Positions 1-8,525 are shown, counted from the stretch's first letter. The stretch is 55,749 bases of DNA from an uncultured Clostridia bacterium (GCA_945921515.1 CAMEKR010000002.1:1-55749), one strand, 5' to 3'. Program-made: numbers and translations. Notes: generated by a model not told the origin, from the letters alone.

Positions 1-2
1 GA

Positions 3-374
3 CTCAGTTCTTCTGCAAGCTACAAATTCCGTATAAAAGCATTCAAAATGTATGGATCTTCCTTTGAGTCAAGCGCATTTACATATCTCAATGTGAATAC
101 ACGCCCATCAACCGTAACCGGTTTCGGAGTATCGGCAAAAACAAGCAACTCCGTCTCGCTTAAATGGAACAAGAATACTTCGGCATCGGGCTATGTTCTT
201 GACCGTTACGACGGTACAAAATGGGTAACAATAAAGAAGTTCACCGATAATACCGCTGTATATTTAAAGATATCGGGACTCAGTTCTACAACAGGCTGCA
301 AGTTCCGTATAAAAGCCTACAAAATGTACGGCTCGTCCTTTGAGTCAAGTGCATTTGCTTATGTTACAACATAA
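3..374 (+). CDS. C-terminal end of a fibronectin type III repeat protein (partial)
   Basis: The reading frame is open from base 3, so the gene starts outside the window; the ATG at 48 is only an internal methionine. The visible part is about one and a half fibronectin-III-like modules of a secreted or surface protein. A module runs through VSLKWNKNTSASGYVLDRY to KFRIKAYKMYGSSFESSAF, and the tail KMYGSSFESSAF occurs twice with a 276-bp (92-residue) period. The DNA of the two copies is also very similar, so the modules duplicated recently or are being homogenised. The protein ends right after the last module (AYVTT), with no sortase motif or anchor. Such domains usually serve as spacers or binding modules in extracellular enzymes or adhesins; the catalytic part, if any, is upstream and unseen. 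Confidence 0.8.
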   Translation, partial: LSSSASYKFRIKAFKMYGSSFESSAFTYLNVNTRPSTVTGFGVSAKTSNSVSLKWNKNTSASGYVLDRYDGTKWVTIKKFTDNTAVYLKISGLSSTTGCKFRIKAYKMYGSSFESSAFAYVTT

Positions 375-401
375 GCATAGTGAATAGCAAAACATACGAT
401 A

Positions 402-438
402 AAAATGACCTTTGCACTTATTGTGCAAAGGTCATTTT
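402..438. terminator. Bidirectional hairpin terminator between convergent genes
   Basis: A perfect 16-bp stem, AAAATGACCTTTGCAC against GTGCAAAGGTCATTTT, with a 5-nt loop. It ends in T residues on both strands, so it can serve the + strand FN3 gene and the convergent glycosyltransferase gene. It overlaps the glycosyltransferase stop codon. Confidence 0.85.
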
Positions 439-1271
439 CTTAAAAGTTTCTTATAAATTAAGCCGGTCACAAAACTCGGTACAATAAAGAGCAATACCTG
501 CCCTATGCAAGGTATCAGGAAATCGAAAAAGCTTGAATAGCCGGATTTATAAATCTTTTTTCTTACTGCAATAAAGCTCTTGGTGTTTTTTAAATTTCTG
601 CGGCGTTTCAGATTTTCGTGTGTTACTCTGTACAGCACAAGAACCTGCGGAATATTTGCGGCAATTGCGCCGTCTGCCAGCATACGCACCATAAAATCGT
701 AATCCTCGCAGCGTTCAAGCTCCTCGCTGTAGCCGCCGATTTTCTGTGCCGCCGATTTTTTATACACAAGCGTCTGATTATTGAAGGGCGCTCTTCTTTT
801 TGCAAAAGTCCTTATCTCATCGTTAGCAACGGGGGTCTTTCTAACGGCTATCTCTTCTCCGCTGTCGCTGTCGAACTCACGGATAAAGCAGCCAAGTATT
901 GATATATCGGGATGATGTGCAAGATATTCCATCTGTATAGCCGCACGCTCAGGCAGGCAAATATCATCCGAGTCCATCTTCATTATATAATCATTTTTAC
1001 ATAATGCAAGTCCCGTATTTGCACACTTTGCCGTACCGCCGTGTTCTTTCAGACGATGAACCTTCAGCTTGCCCGAAAACTTCTCCTCGTATAAGGCAAT
1101 CAGCTTATCAAGCTCTGCGTTGAGCTTTCCGTCACATACAAGCACTATTTCATCCGCAGGATAGGTCTGAACATAAAGGCTTTCAAGACTCTCTGCAAAA
1201 AAAGCAGGGTTTTCTCCGGCGTACACTGACATAAGGACGCTGTACGGCATGAGATTTATATTGTTATCCAT
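432..1271 (-). CDS. Family 2 glycosyltransferase
   Basis: A 279-residue GT-A fold glycosyltransferase that transfers a sugar from a nucleotide-sugar donor, probably to a surface polysaccharide or lipid-linked acceptor. The N-terminus has the GT2 opening strand (SVLMSVYAGENPAFFAESL), the nucleotide-binding stretch EIVLVCDG, and the metal-binding DxD-type motif MDSDD near residue 97. A later FNNQTLVYKKSAAQKIGGY segment resembles the acceptor part of GT2 enzymes. A hydrophobic C-terminal segment (about residues 245-270) suggests membrane association. The ATG is supported by AAGGGAGG 7 nt upstream and by the promoter at 1316-1344. The gene stands alone; acceptor and sugar cannot be read from context. 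Confidence 0.85.
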   Translation of the reverse strand: MDNNINLMPYSVLMSVYAGENPAFFAESLESLYVQTYPADEIVLVCDGKLNAELDKLIALYEEKFSGKLKVHRLKEHGGTAKCANTGLALCKNDYIMKMDSDDICLPERAAIQMEYLAHHPDISILGCFIREFDSDSGEEIAVRKTPVANDEIRTFAKRRAPFNNQTLVYKKSAAQKIGGYSEELERCEDYDFMVRMLADGAIAANIPQVLVLYRVTHENLKRRRNLKNTKSFIAVRKKIYKSGYSSFFDFLIPCIGQVLLFIVPSFVTGLIYKKLLRK

Positions 1272-1315
1272 ACAGCACCTCCCTTTCGTGCAACAAAAAT
1301 TAAACGATTACATTA

Positions 1316-1344
1316 ATTTTACCATATAAACGAAAATTAGTCAA
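1316..1344 (-). promoter_or_regulatory. Sigma-A promoter of the glycosyltransferase gene
   Basis: On the minus strand, TTGACT, a 17-bp spacer and TAAAAT, about 45 bp upstream of the start codon. Confidence 0.7.
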
Positions 1345-1369
1345 TCAATTTTAATGCTCTTTATTCTTA

Positions 1370-2986
1370 TCAATCACCGAAGTATAACGCATTTCTGTAA
1401 TCTATCTGTCCTGTGAATGCGTCGTAATCTATATTTTTGCAGTTTTTTGTGCTTATAAAATACTCGGTAACATAAGCAAGCGGTAAAAAGCGGCCGTCGC
1501 TGACAAGCATTGTTTCTGCCTGCTTACAAAGCTCATATTCTTCGTTTTCATCCTTCGCGGACGAAGCCTGCGCTATCAGTTCGGCGTAGCTGTCACCCAT
1601 TGCACTGTATTTCAGCGTGTTTCCCGTAAACATACCGAGATATGCTTCGGGACGGTTATACTCGCCGTTTAGCTTTGTAAGTGCCAGCGTATAGTCGCCC
1701 TGTGCCAGTTTTTCTTCGTACTCATCCTCGCTTACAAAAGCTATACTGCAGTAGAATCCGAGCTTAGCCTGCCATTGCTGCATTACTCCTTTAAGCGCCT
1801 CGGCTATCTCTTCGTCACGCCCCTGCACGGCAAGTATGCTTATACTGTGCAGATCCGACTTATCTATAGACTCGCACGCCTTGAGATAAGAAGAACGGGC
1901 TTTTATCTCATCGGGTTTCATCGGCGCTTTGTCGCCTGCATATTCTCTGTAGCCTCCGACCGACAAAGGTACGACACCTTCTGCTGCAGTATATCCGAAA
2001 GGCATCGTTACAGCAGACCTGTCGGTTGCAAAATACAGCGCATATCTAAGCTGTTCGCTTTTGAAAACCGAGCTTTTTACATTCATTATTACTCCGTATA
2101 CGCTGGTATAAAACTCATCATATACATAGTCGCTGCCGAGATAGTCCTTTGCCTTACTGCCAGACAGAATAATACTCTGCGATGTACCGTCTTCAAAATC
2201 GGGCATGGGATCATCTTCAATAAAGAAGTTAAGCCCGAGCGGCGTAACCTCGTCATGCTCGCTGTATTTGTCACTGTAGCGCAGTACCAGATTGTTATTG
2301 TTATTGCTCCACGGGTCGTAGTACCACGATTTTACATAGAACGGACCATTCGACGGAGTACGCTCTGCGTCAAGCCCGTACTTACCCTGTGCCGCAATGA
2401 AATATTCCTCGTTGCACGGCATAGCGGCAGGCATAGCAAGCAAAAGCTCAAAATGCGGCTGTGTATATTCAAGCTCTATTGTAAGCCCATACTTTCCGTC
2501 GGCGGTAACTCCGAGCTGTGAAGCATCGGCAATTTCCCCCGAGTTTATCTTTTTTCCGTTTTTGATGCAGAAATACTCCGATACCTTAGGCGCTCTCGTT
2601 TCGGGCATGAAAAGGCGTCTTAAGCCGAATACAAAGTCATCGGCTGTGACCTGCTTCTCGTAGCCGTTCACATCTATCCAGTATCTGTCCTGTTTCAGCC
2701 GGAATTTATATGTAAGTCCGTCATCCGATACGGTGTAGCTTTCTGCCATTGCCGCTACGGCATTTCCGTCACTTCCTATCCTGAACAAGCCTTCAAACAC
2801 AGAGCCTATTATCAGGTACGACTCACGGTCGGAAGCGTACTGCGGATCAAGACTGCCCGGATTTGACGAAATATCATATCCGAAGACATATCCCTTTCCG
2901 TCGTCCTCATCGCAGGAAGTAAGGAAAAAACAGCTTAAACAAAGCAATAAGGCAGTAAAGCACATCATCGCTCTTCTCTTCATCAA
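1370..2986 (-). CDS. Oligopeptide-type ABC transporter substrate-binding lipoprotein (SBP family 5)
   Basis: A 538-residue extracytoplasmic solute-binding lipoprotein. The N-terminus is a lipoprotein signal peptide with lipobox LTSC, giving Cys25 as the lipid-modified residue. The mature part has the OppA/DppA pattern: SNPGSLDPQYASDRESYLI, the SVFEGLFRIGSDG segment, LTYKFRLKQDRYWIDVNG, and a C-terminal FLPLAYVTEYFI. The family captures peptides or other solutes for import. No permease or ATPase gene is adjacent, so this is an orphan receptor or uses a transporter elsewhere. Its ATG overlaps the nrdG stop (ATGA, 4 nt), indicating translational coupling. That pairing with nrdG is unusual; the ligand is unknown. 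Confidence 0.85.
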   Translation of the reverse strand: MMKRRAMMCFTALLLCLSCFFLTSCDEDDGKGYVFGYDISSNPGSLDPQYASDRESYLIIGSVFEGLFRIGSDGNAVAAMAESYTVSDDGLTYKFRLKQDRYWIDVNGYEKQVTADDFVFGLRRLFMPETRAPKVSEYFCIKNGKKINSGEIADASQLGVTADGKYGLTIELEYTQPHFELLLAMPAAMPCNEEYFIAAQGKYGLDAERTPSNGPFYVKSWYYDPWSNNNNNLVLRYSDKYSEHDEVTPLGLNFFIEDDPMPDFEDGTSQSIILSGSKAKDYLGSDYVYDEFYTSVYGVIMNVKSSVFKSEQLRYALYFATDRSAVTMPFGYTAAEGVVPLSVGGYREYAGDKAPMKPDEIKARSSYLKACESIDKSDLHSISILAVQGRDEEIAEALKGVMQQWQAKLGFYCSIAFVSEDEYEEKLAQGDYTLALTKLNGEYNRPEAYLGMFTGNTLKYSAMGDSYAELIAQASSAKDENEEYELCKQAETMLVSDGRFLPLAYVTEYFISTKNCKNIDYDAFTGQIDYRNALYFGD

Positions 2987-3489
2987 AGCTCCTTAATTAC
3001 GACTTTGCCGCTTTTAAGCGACTCCTGACAATCGATTATTCTCTGATTGCGGCTGCCTTTGAAATGAAGCTCAAGACTGCGCTCGGCAAGGACAAATCTT
3101 CCGTCAACAAGTATATCGACAACAGACAGAAGATTTTTAATATCCTCGTCGGTCTTTGCCTTTTCCAAAAGCTGTTCAAAGGTGAAGCCGGTATATGACA
3201 TTATGTCAAGTTTTGTATTCTCTTTTATCTTTTTTCCGAGATCGTACAGCGGCGCAGGCTGGCAGAACGGCTCTCCGCCCGAAAAAGTCACGCCCTTAAG
3301 CAGCGGATCGGCAATAATATGTGCATATATCTTGTCGGTATTGGCAAGCTTTCCGCCGTTAAAATCATGCGTTTCGGGATTATGACAGCCCTCACAATGA
3401 TGCGGACAGCCCTGAGTAAATATTGTGTATCTTATTCCGGGCCCGTCGACTATTGATTCTCCGACAGTTCCGGCTATTCTGATGACCAT
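2983..3489 (-). CDS. nrdG: Anaerobic ribonucleoside-triphosphate reductase activating protein
   Basis: A 168-residue radical SAM enzyme that installs the glycyl radical on the class III (anaerobic) ribonucleotide reductase NrdD. The 4Fe-4S cluster motif is CPHHCEGC (C-x3-C-x2-C) near residue 29, preceded by the conserved DGPGIRYTIFTQG, and followed by the SAM-binding GG motif TFSGGEPF. Length is normal for NrdG. NrdD is not in the window, although the two genes are often adjacent. The stop codon overlaps the start of the binding-protein gene. Its presence fits an anaerobic lifestyle. PerR is encoded just upstream on the same strand but is separated by a terminator. Confidence 0.92.
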   Translation of the reverse strand: MVIRIAGTVGESIVDGPGIRYTIFTQGCPHHCEGCHNPETHDFNGGKLANTDKIYAHIIADPLLKGVTFSGGEPFCQPAPLYDLGKKIKENTKLDIMSYTGFTFEQLLEKAKTDEDIKNLLSVVDILVDGRFVLAERSLELHFKGSRNQRIIDCQESLKSGKVVIKEL

Positions 3490-3577
3490 TGTATCACATT
3501 CCTTAAAATTATTTCTTATTTATTATATCCTTATTCGCTGAAAAAAGCAATAGCCTTCACGCCTTAAACAAAGCCGA

Positions 3578-3613
3578 AAGATAAAAAATGAGTGAGGTTT
3601 TGCTCACTCATTT
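3578..3613 (-). terminator. Rho-independent terminator after perR
   Basis: An 11-bp stem AAATGAGTGAG/CTCACTCATTT with a 6-nt loop. On the minus strand it is followed by TTTTTTATC, a clear U tract. It closes the radical SAM-perR unit before nrdG. Confidence 0.88.
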
Positions 3614-3645
3614 GACACATTTTTCATATTCTTTCTACTTGTCGA

Positions 3646-4044
3646 TTATGCCGTTTCTCCGCTTCCCTGTTTTTGGTCGCATTCGCTACAAACGCCCTTA
3701 ATGCTTATCTCGTAGTCGGTAACACGGAAGCCGTACTGAGAGCCTATCTTATCGGTAATACAGAGCATCTCGCCGAGCTCGACATCAAATACCTTCTCGC
3801 AGTGAGTACATACCATATGAAAATGCGGATCTGTCCTTCCGTCAAAGCGAACACTTCCGTACGAACTGCATATCTTTTTCAGAATACCGTGTTCGGCAAG
3901 CTGGTTTAAATTGCGGTAGACCGTGCCCAGACTTATCTTTGGATAGCTTCTTCTTGCAATATCATATACCTGCTCCGCTGTGGGATGGATAGGATTGGAC
4001 ACGACAATATTCAGTATACAGTTTCTCTGCTGTGAATAATTCAT
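3646..4044 (-). CDS. perR: Fur-family peroxide-sensing repressor, PerR type
   Basis: A 132-residue Fur-family repressor. The winged-helix segment includes ISLGTVYRNLNQLAEHGIL. The structural zinc site is two CxxC pairs, CTHC and CSEC. All five positions that bind the regulatory metal in Bacillus subtilis PerR have a counterpart: His in IHPTAEQ, Asp in VRFDG, both His of PHFH, and Asp in VFDVE. That favours PerR over Fur or Zur. The N-terminus is about 20 residues shorter than in B. subtilis PerR. In Clostridia PerR represses oxidative-stress genes and is relieved by iron-catalysed His oxidation. It lies 12 bp after the radical SAM gene and shares its promoter; its targets are not evident here. 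Confidence 0.85.
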   Translation of the reverse strand: MNYSQQRNCILNIVVSNPIHPTAEQVYDIARRSYPKISLGTVYRNLNQLAEHGILKKICSSYGSVRFDGRTDPHFHMVCTHCEKVFDVELGEMLCITDKIGSQYGFRVTDYEISIKGVCSECDQKQGSGETA

Positions 4045-4056
4045 TCTCTCCTCCTG

Positions 4057-4674
4057 TTAGGTGTAGCTCTTGTTATCGGTAACAAAGTGACGAATCCTCA
4101 GCGGAATGTCAAGTCCTTCGGCAAGCTCCTTGCACAGCTCTATCTGTTCGGGTGAGATAACATCGACAACCGTAAACATTACCGTTGGCACGATAGATTT
4201 TACCGTCTGTGCGAAGTTTATCATAGAATTGAATGAGGGCAGACCGAACTTCGGCTTTGTTACTTCAAGGTAGCTCTCGGGATCGGGTGCGTTAAGGCTT
4301 ATAGATATGCTGTCAATGAGATATCTCATCTTGTAAGGGTCAAACGCGGGGTTTATAAAGTCTACAAGTCCGTTAGTATTGATGCGGATGGTCATATCTG
4401 TAGTTTGCTTAACATACTTTGCGACCTCGAGCAGAACATCGCATCGCTCCATAGGTTCACCGTAGCCGCAGAAAACAAGCTCGGAAAGTCCCGTTTTGTC
4501 AAACTCGTCAAAAGCCTTGATTATCTCGTCAATATCAGGCTCACGCTCAAGCCAGAGGCTGTCGTTGTCCGCAACGCTGTCACCGTTCTTTCTTAAACAG
4601 AAAACACAAGCGCAGGGACATTTGTTGGTTATGTTTGCGTAAAGCTTACCTTCAAACTTGTAGAAAATCGTCAT
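4057..4674 (-). CDS. Radical SAM protein resembling the TatD-associated family
   Basis: A 205-residue radical SAM protein. The cluster motif is CPCACVFC (C-x3-C-x2-C) near residue 19, after YANITNKC; LSELVFCGYGEPMER is the SAM-binding segment and IRINTNGL the next strand. I recognise the short architecture of the TatD-linked radical SAM family, normally found beside a TatD-type nuclease, but no tatD gene is visible here. Substrate and product are unknown. No auxiliary iron-sulfur SPASM domain is present. It is the first gene of a two-gene unit with perR, which suggests a redox or metal-stress link, but that is inference. Its promoter is at 4716-4744. Confidence 0.78.
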   Translation of the reverse strand: MTIFYKFEGKLYANITNKCPCACVFCLRKNGDSVADNDSLWLEREPDIDEIIKAFDEFDKTGLSELVFCGYGEPMERCDVLLEVAKYVKQTTDMTIRINTNGLVDFINPAFDPYKMRYLIDSISISLNAPDPESYLEVTKPKFGLPSFNSMINFAQTVKSIVPTVMFTVVDVISPEQIELCKELAEGLDIPLRIRHFVTDNKSYT

Positions 4675-4715
4675 ATTAACACCTCGGCGGTAAAATTGAT
4701 AATCTTTCTCATTTC

Positions 4716-4744
4716 AGTATAACATAAAGAAAAAAATTAGTCAA
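4716..4744 (-). promoter_or_regulatory. Sigma-A promoter of the radical SAM-perR unit
   Basis: On the minus strand, TTGACT, a 17-bp spacer and TATACT, about 40 bp before the radical SAM start codon. I saw no clear PerR box overlapping it. Confidence 0.78.
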
Positions 4745-5087
4745 TACCAAAATCAATAAAAAGCTTAACAATCGTGCTTTTAAGCCTGCTTGCCAAATCT
4801 TTCGGCGGTAATCAATGAAATTGCCTTGTGCATCACTCTCTAAATGGCTTTTTTATTGCGGCCGTCGATAGCCGAACTGCGTATACCGAGCTTTTGCCGA
4901 AATCAAACACCATATTTAAAGGGAATCCGCTTCCTTTCATTTACTCATACTGAAGCCGTAATTCTTCCGCCTCAGTATTCATAAATAATCCGCCCCTTTC
5001 CGCATACGACAGCAGCACTCACATTCGGGAGAATTTCCATTACTGTATGAATATACCATTTTATGTCTAGAATGCAAATTAAGGCGA
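4745..5087. other. Gene-poor stretch with no recognised content
   Basis: About 340 bp. I see only very short open frames on either strand (for example 24 codons on the minus strand) with no family likeness, and no strong promoter or structured RNA. It could be decayed coding sequence. It separates the perR unit from the broken four-helix-bundle gene. Confidence 0.5.
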
Positions 5088-5122
5088 TAATAATAAAAAA
5101 ATCCGTGTACAGAAATACACGG
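5088..5122 (-). terminator. Rho-independent terminator after the four-helix-bundle gene
   Basis: Stem CCGTGTA/TACACGG with a 6-nt loop. On the minus strand it is followed by ATTTTTTTATTATT, a strong U tract. It lies about 30 bp beyond the reconstructed end of the interrupted gene, which supports that end as the original one. Confidence 0.85.
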
Positions 5123-5154
5123 GGATATTGATGTGAAAAAGGCTTTGTGGTCTA

Positions 5155-5523
5155 TCATTTACTGCCGGACTTTGAAGTGTTGATGGAAGAAATCAGCATT
5201 CTGCGTATCGATCCACAATTGTGCAGAACACTTTTTGCAATATCCTCAGAAAGAATACCGGCTTTTTGAGCAATTTCAATCCAGTATTCTGTTTCGTAAC
5301 ATTCTTTTAATGCAATCTACAGCTTTGCAATAAAATCAGATCGACTATGTGCATATTTTGCTTCACGAACATTTGTGCCAATGCTCGTACCGTTTCTTTC
5401 AAGCGGATTAGACAACGAGTAATGTCCTTTAATATTATCAGTCAGTTCCAGTATTTTAACAACAAAGTCCGTAGTTAAATCAGCAAGCTTATTTTCAGCT
5501 ATATCAATCACCTCTTTGCACAA
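5155..5523 (-). pseudogene. Four-helix-bundle (S23/IVP-type) protein gene interrupted by an in-frame amber codon
   Basis: The ORF track shows only 68 codons (5317-5523) ending in SRSDFIAKL. Past that TAG (5317-5319) the same frame stays open for 53 more codons and reads IALKECYETEYWIEIA, ending at TGA 5155-5157. The combined 122 residues match the length and order of the four-helix-bundle family first seen in 23S rRNA intervening sequences: LTDNIKGHY, then NPLERNGTSIGTNVREA, then SRSDFIAKL-x-IALKE and ETEYW. The amber falls where the family usually has Lys or Gln, so one base change explains it. I call it a pseudogene; amber read-through is a less likely alternative. The start is uncertain (TTG at 5523 or the GTG four codons later). 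Its own terminator survives at 5088-5122. Confidence 0.82.
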
Positions 5524-5634
5524 ATAGCACTACTGCACGATTATATTATAAATGAAATCGCCCAAAGGCAATAAAATCCTCGCATAGCTCGGATGAAATT
5601 AAAAGTGTACTTAAACCAACAAGAAACCATAGCA

Positions 5635-5801
5635 ATGATATATTGCTGACGCAATATGATATACGGCTAATGCCGCATGATATGCTCGCTATGCAAGCAT
5701 GATATAATATCCGTTCCCCAATACGCGAAGCGTATATCATCTGCGAAGCAGATATCATACCGACAGGTATATCATCCGTGACCGCATGGAACGGATATCA
5801 T
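5635..5801. repeat. Array of mini-hairpins punctuated by ATGATAT / ATATCAT
   Basis: Four ATGATAT heptamers (5635, 5656, 5677, 5699) are followed by four in the opposite orientation, ATATCAT (5734, 5752, 5769, 5795). Spacing is 21, 21 and 22 bp in the left half and 18, 17 and 26 bp in the right half. Most stretches between heptamers form a small hairpin that includes part of the heptamers: ATATTGC-tgac-GCAATAT, ATACGC-gaa-GCGTAT, ATCTGC-gaa-GCAGAT, ATACC-gaca-GGTAT. Stem sequences differ but the format is constant. An 11-bp inverted repeat, ATATCCGTTCC (5707) and GGAACGGATAT (5788), encloses most of the right half. The array lies 111 bp upstream of the four-helix-bundle gene. It does not look like coding sequence or CRISPR. 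Confidence 0.85.
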
Positions 5802-5803
5802 TG

Positions 5804-5844
5804 AAAAAGACCGTATTTGTCTATAAGACAAATACGGTCTTTTT
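5804..5844. terminator. Strong bidirectional hairpin terminator downstream of tRNA-Leu
   Basis: A 13-bp perfect stem GACCGTATTTGTC/GACAAATACGGTC with a TATAA loop, flanked by five A on the left and five T on the right. It starts 3 bp beyond the CCA end of the tRNA on the minus strand and separates it from the hairpin array. Confidence 0.9.
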
Positions 5845-5846
5845 CG

Positions 5847-5933
5847 TGGTGCGGGGAAAGGGACTTGAACCCTCACGCCAATACTGACACAAGCACCTCA
5901 AGCTTGCCTGTCTGCCGATTCCAGCATCCCCGC
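5847..5933 (-). tRNA. tRNA-Leu (anticodon GAG)
   Basis: An 87-nt class II tRNA with encoded CCA. The acceptor stem pairs GCGGGGA with TCCCCGC, the discriminator is A, the anticodon stem is CAAGC/GCTTG with loop TTGAGGT giving anticodon GAG (reads CUU/CUC), and the T-arm contains GGTTCAAGTCC. The long variable arm typical of tRNA-Leu is present. It has its own promoter at 5949-5977 and a terminator at 5804-5844. Confidence 0.95.
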
Positions 5934-5948
5934 GAATCAGCATAATCT

Positions 5949-5977
5949 ATTATAGCAGAACAAACACCGTTTGTCAA
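5949..5977 (-). promoter_or_regulatory. Sigma-A promoter of tRNA-Leu
   Basis: On the minus strand, consensus TTGACA, a 17-bp spacer and consensus TATAAT, about 15 bp upstream of the mature tRNA 5' end. Confidence 0.92.
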
Positions 5978-6067
5978 GCATTTTTTATAATTTTTTTAGA
6001 ATTATTTTTAAAACGCCGTAAAACCGCATAAAATAAGGGGTTAAAGGTTAATTAAGCACATAACGGC

Positions 6068-6532
6068 TTATCTGTTTCTCATCTTGAGTTCTCTGTCGAT
6101 AGTGCGCTTTGCGTCTCTCTGCGCTATTGCGTCACGCTTGTCGTGGAGTTTTTTACCTTTGCAAAGTCCAACCTGAACCTTTACCCGACTGCCTTTGAAA
6201 TAAACGGAGATTGGAATGAGCGTCAGACCGTCCTGCTTTATCTGTCCGAGCAGCTTCATTATCTCCCTTTTATGCATCAGCAGTTTTCTTGTCCTTAAGG
6301 GGTCTTTGTTGAAAATATTTCCCTTTTCATAAGGGGAGATATGCATCTGCTTAATATATGCCTCGCCGCCGTCTATAGATATCCAGCTGTCCTTGAGGTT
6401 AAGTCCGCCGTCACGGATAGACTTGACTTCAGTGCCGGTAAGCTCGATTCCTGCCTCAAAGCTTTCAAGTATAAAATAGTCGTGCCTTGCCTTGCGGTTG
6501 TCAGCAATAGTTTTTAAAGCGGTTTTTTCCAC
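6068..6532 (-). CDS. smpB: SsrA (tmRNA)-binding protein SmpB
   Basis: SmpB binds tmRNA and brings it to stalled ribosomes for trans-translation. The 154 residues contain the OB-fold hallmarks [31 protein letters not shown] and [11 protein letters not shown], and end in the basic tail [19 protein letters not shown] that enters the decoding centre. The track ORF begins 10 codons earlier, but a GTG at 6532 has AAGAAGG 7 nt upstream and gives the normal family N-terminus ([12 protein letters not shown]), so I choose that. A promoter lies at 6623-6651. No tmRNA gene (ssrA) is visible nearby. Confidence 0.95.
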   Translation of the reverse strand: MEKTALKTIADNRKARHDYFILESFEAGIELTGTEVKSIRDGGLNLKDSWISIDGGEAYIKQMHISPYEKGNIFNKDPLRTRKLLMHKREIMKLLGQIKQDGLTLIPISVYFKGSRVKVQVGLCKGKKLHDKRDAIAQRDAKRTIDRELKMRNR

Positions 6533-6622
6533 GATATTACCTTCTTTCGTATGCGAGCCCATTATATATAAGGTAAGAATTACCCGATAAATTGTCAGCC
6601 ATTAGAAAATAGTATGTATATT

Positions 6623-6651
6623 ATTTTACTATATATCTCGCCTTTTTGCAA
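6623..6651 (-). promoter_or_regulatory. Candidate sigma-A promoter of smpB
   Basis: On the minus strand, TTGCAA, a 17-bp spacer and TAAAAT, about 90 bp upstream of the GTG start. Confidence 0.6.
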
Positions 6652-6781
6652 GAGGCAAGAAAAAAATTCCTGTGTTTTGCAACAACAGAATCTAAAACTT
6701 GCGTAAATATGCGGATGATAGGTGAAGTTTTGCGCTTTTTTGAGTTTTTTAAACTTTTTTATGAAAATTTTTAAAAAACTA

Positions 6782-6810
6782 TTGCAAATTTTGCGTATAT
6801 GTGATATACT
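6782..6810 (+). promoter_or_regulatory. Sigma-A promoter of gdhA
   Basis: TTGCAA, a 17-bp spacer and TATACT. The predicted transcript start near 6817 leaves a leader of about 155 nt before gdhA. Confidence 0.78.
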
Positions 6811-6816
6811 TTTCTT

Positions 6817-8324
<1,508 letters not shown>

Positions 8325-8359
8325 GCATTTTAAAACTGCTCCTTAAAGGAGGGCTTTAA

Positions 8360-8521
8360 ATGAAAAATACTTCACTTTCTCACGGAAAGAAGAGTACGGT
8401 TGATACAAAGGACTCACTTGTAAAGAACAACGGAAATTTCAAGCGTTCCGACGACCTGTCAAAAACAGGACTTGAGTTTCACAAGCCGTTTACTCACAAC
8501 ACTTCCGAAAAGAACAAATAA
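8360..8521 (+). CDS. Small basic protein of 53 residues downstream of gdhA (unrecognised)
   Basis: This gene is missing from the ORF track because of its size. An ATG at 8360 follows AAAGGAGGG at a good distance, and the 53-codon frame ends at TAA 8519-8521, directly before a strong terminator. The product begins MKNTSLSHGKKSTVDTKD and continues SDDLSKTGLEFHKPFTHN. It is hydrophilic, rich in Lys, Ser, Thr and Asn, and has no signal peptide, membrane segment or cysteine. It lies 35 bp after gdhA with no terminator between, so it should be co-transcribed. I do not recognise the family. A regulator or partner of glutamate dehydrogenase is possible but speculative. Confidence 0.7.
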   Translation: MKNTSLSHGKKSTVDTKDSLVKNNGNFKRSDDLSKTGLEFHKPFTHNTSEKNK

Positions 8522-8525
8522 TATT

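Noticed and set aside
1775-2521. 248-codon ORF on the + strand
   Set aside because: Antisense to the binding-protein gene, which has clear family motifs, signal peptide and coupling to nrdG.
5546-5758. 70-codon ORF on the minus strand
   Set aside because: It only runs through the mini-hairpin array; the residues follow from the repeated heptamers and palindromes and resemble no protein.
5635-5801. CRISPR array
   Set aside because: Heptamer repeats in two orientations with 10-19 bp palindromic intervals do not fit repeat-spacer sizes, and no cas genes are present.
6533-6800. tmRNA gene (ssrA) next to smpB
   Set aside because: No tRNA-Ala-like ends or tag reading frame could be found in the flanking sequence.
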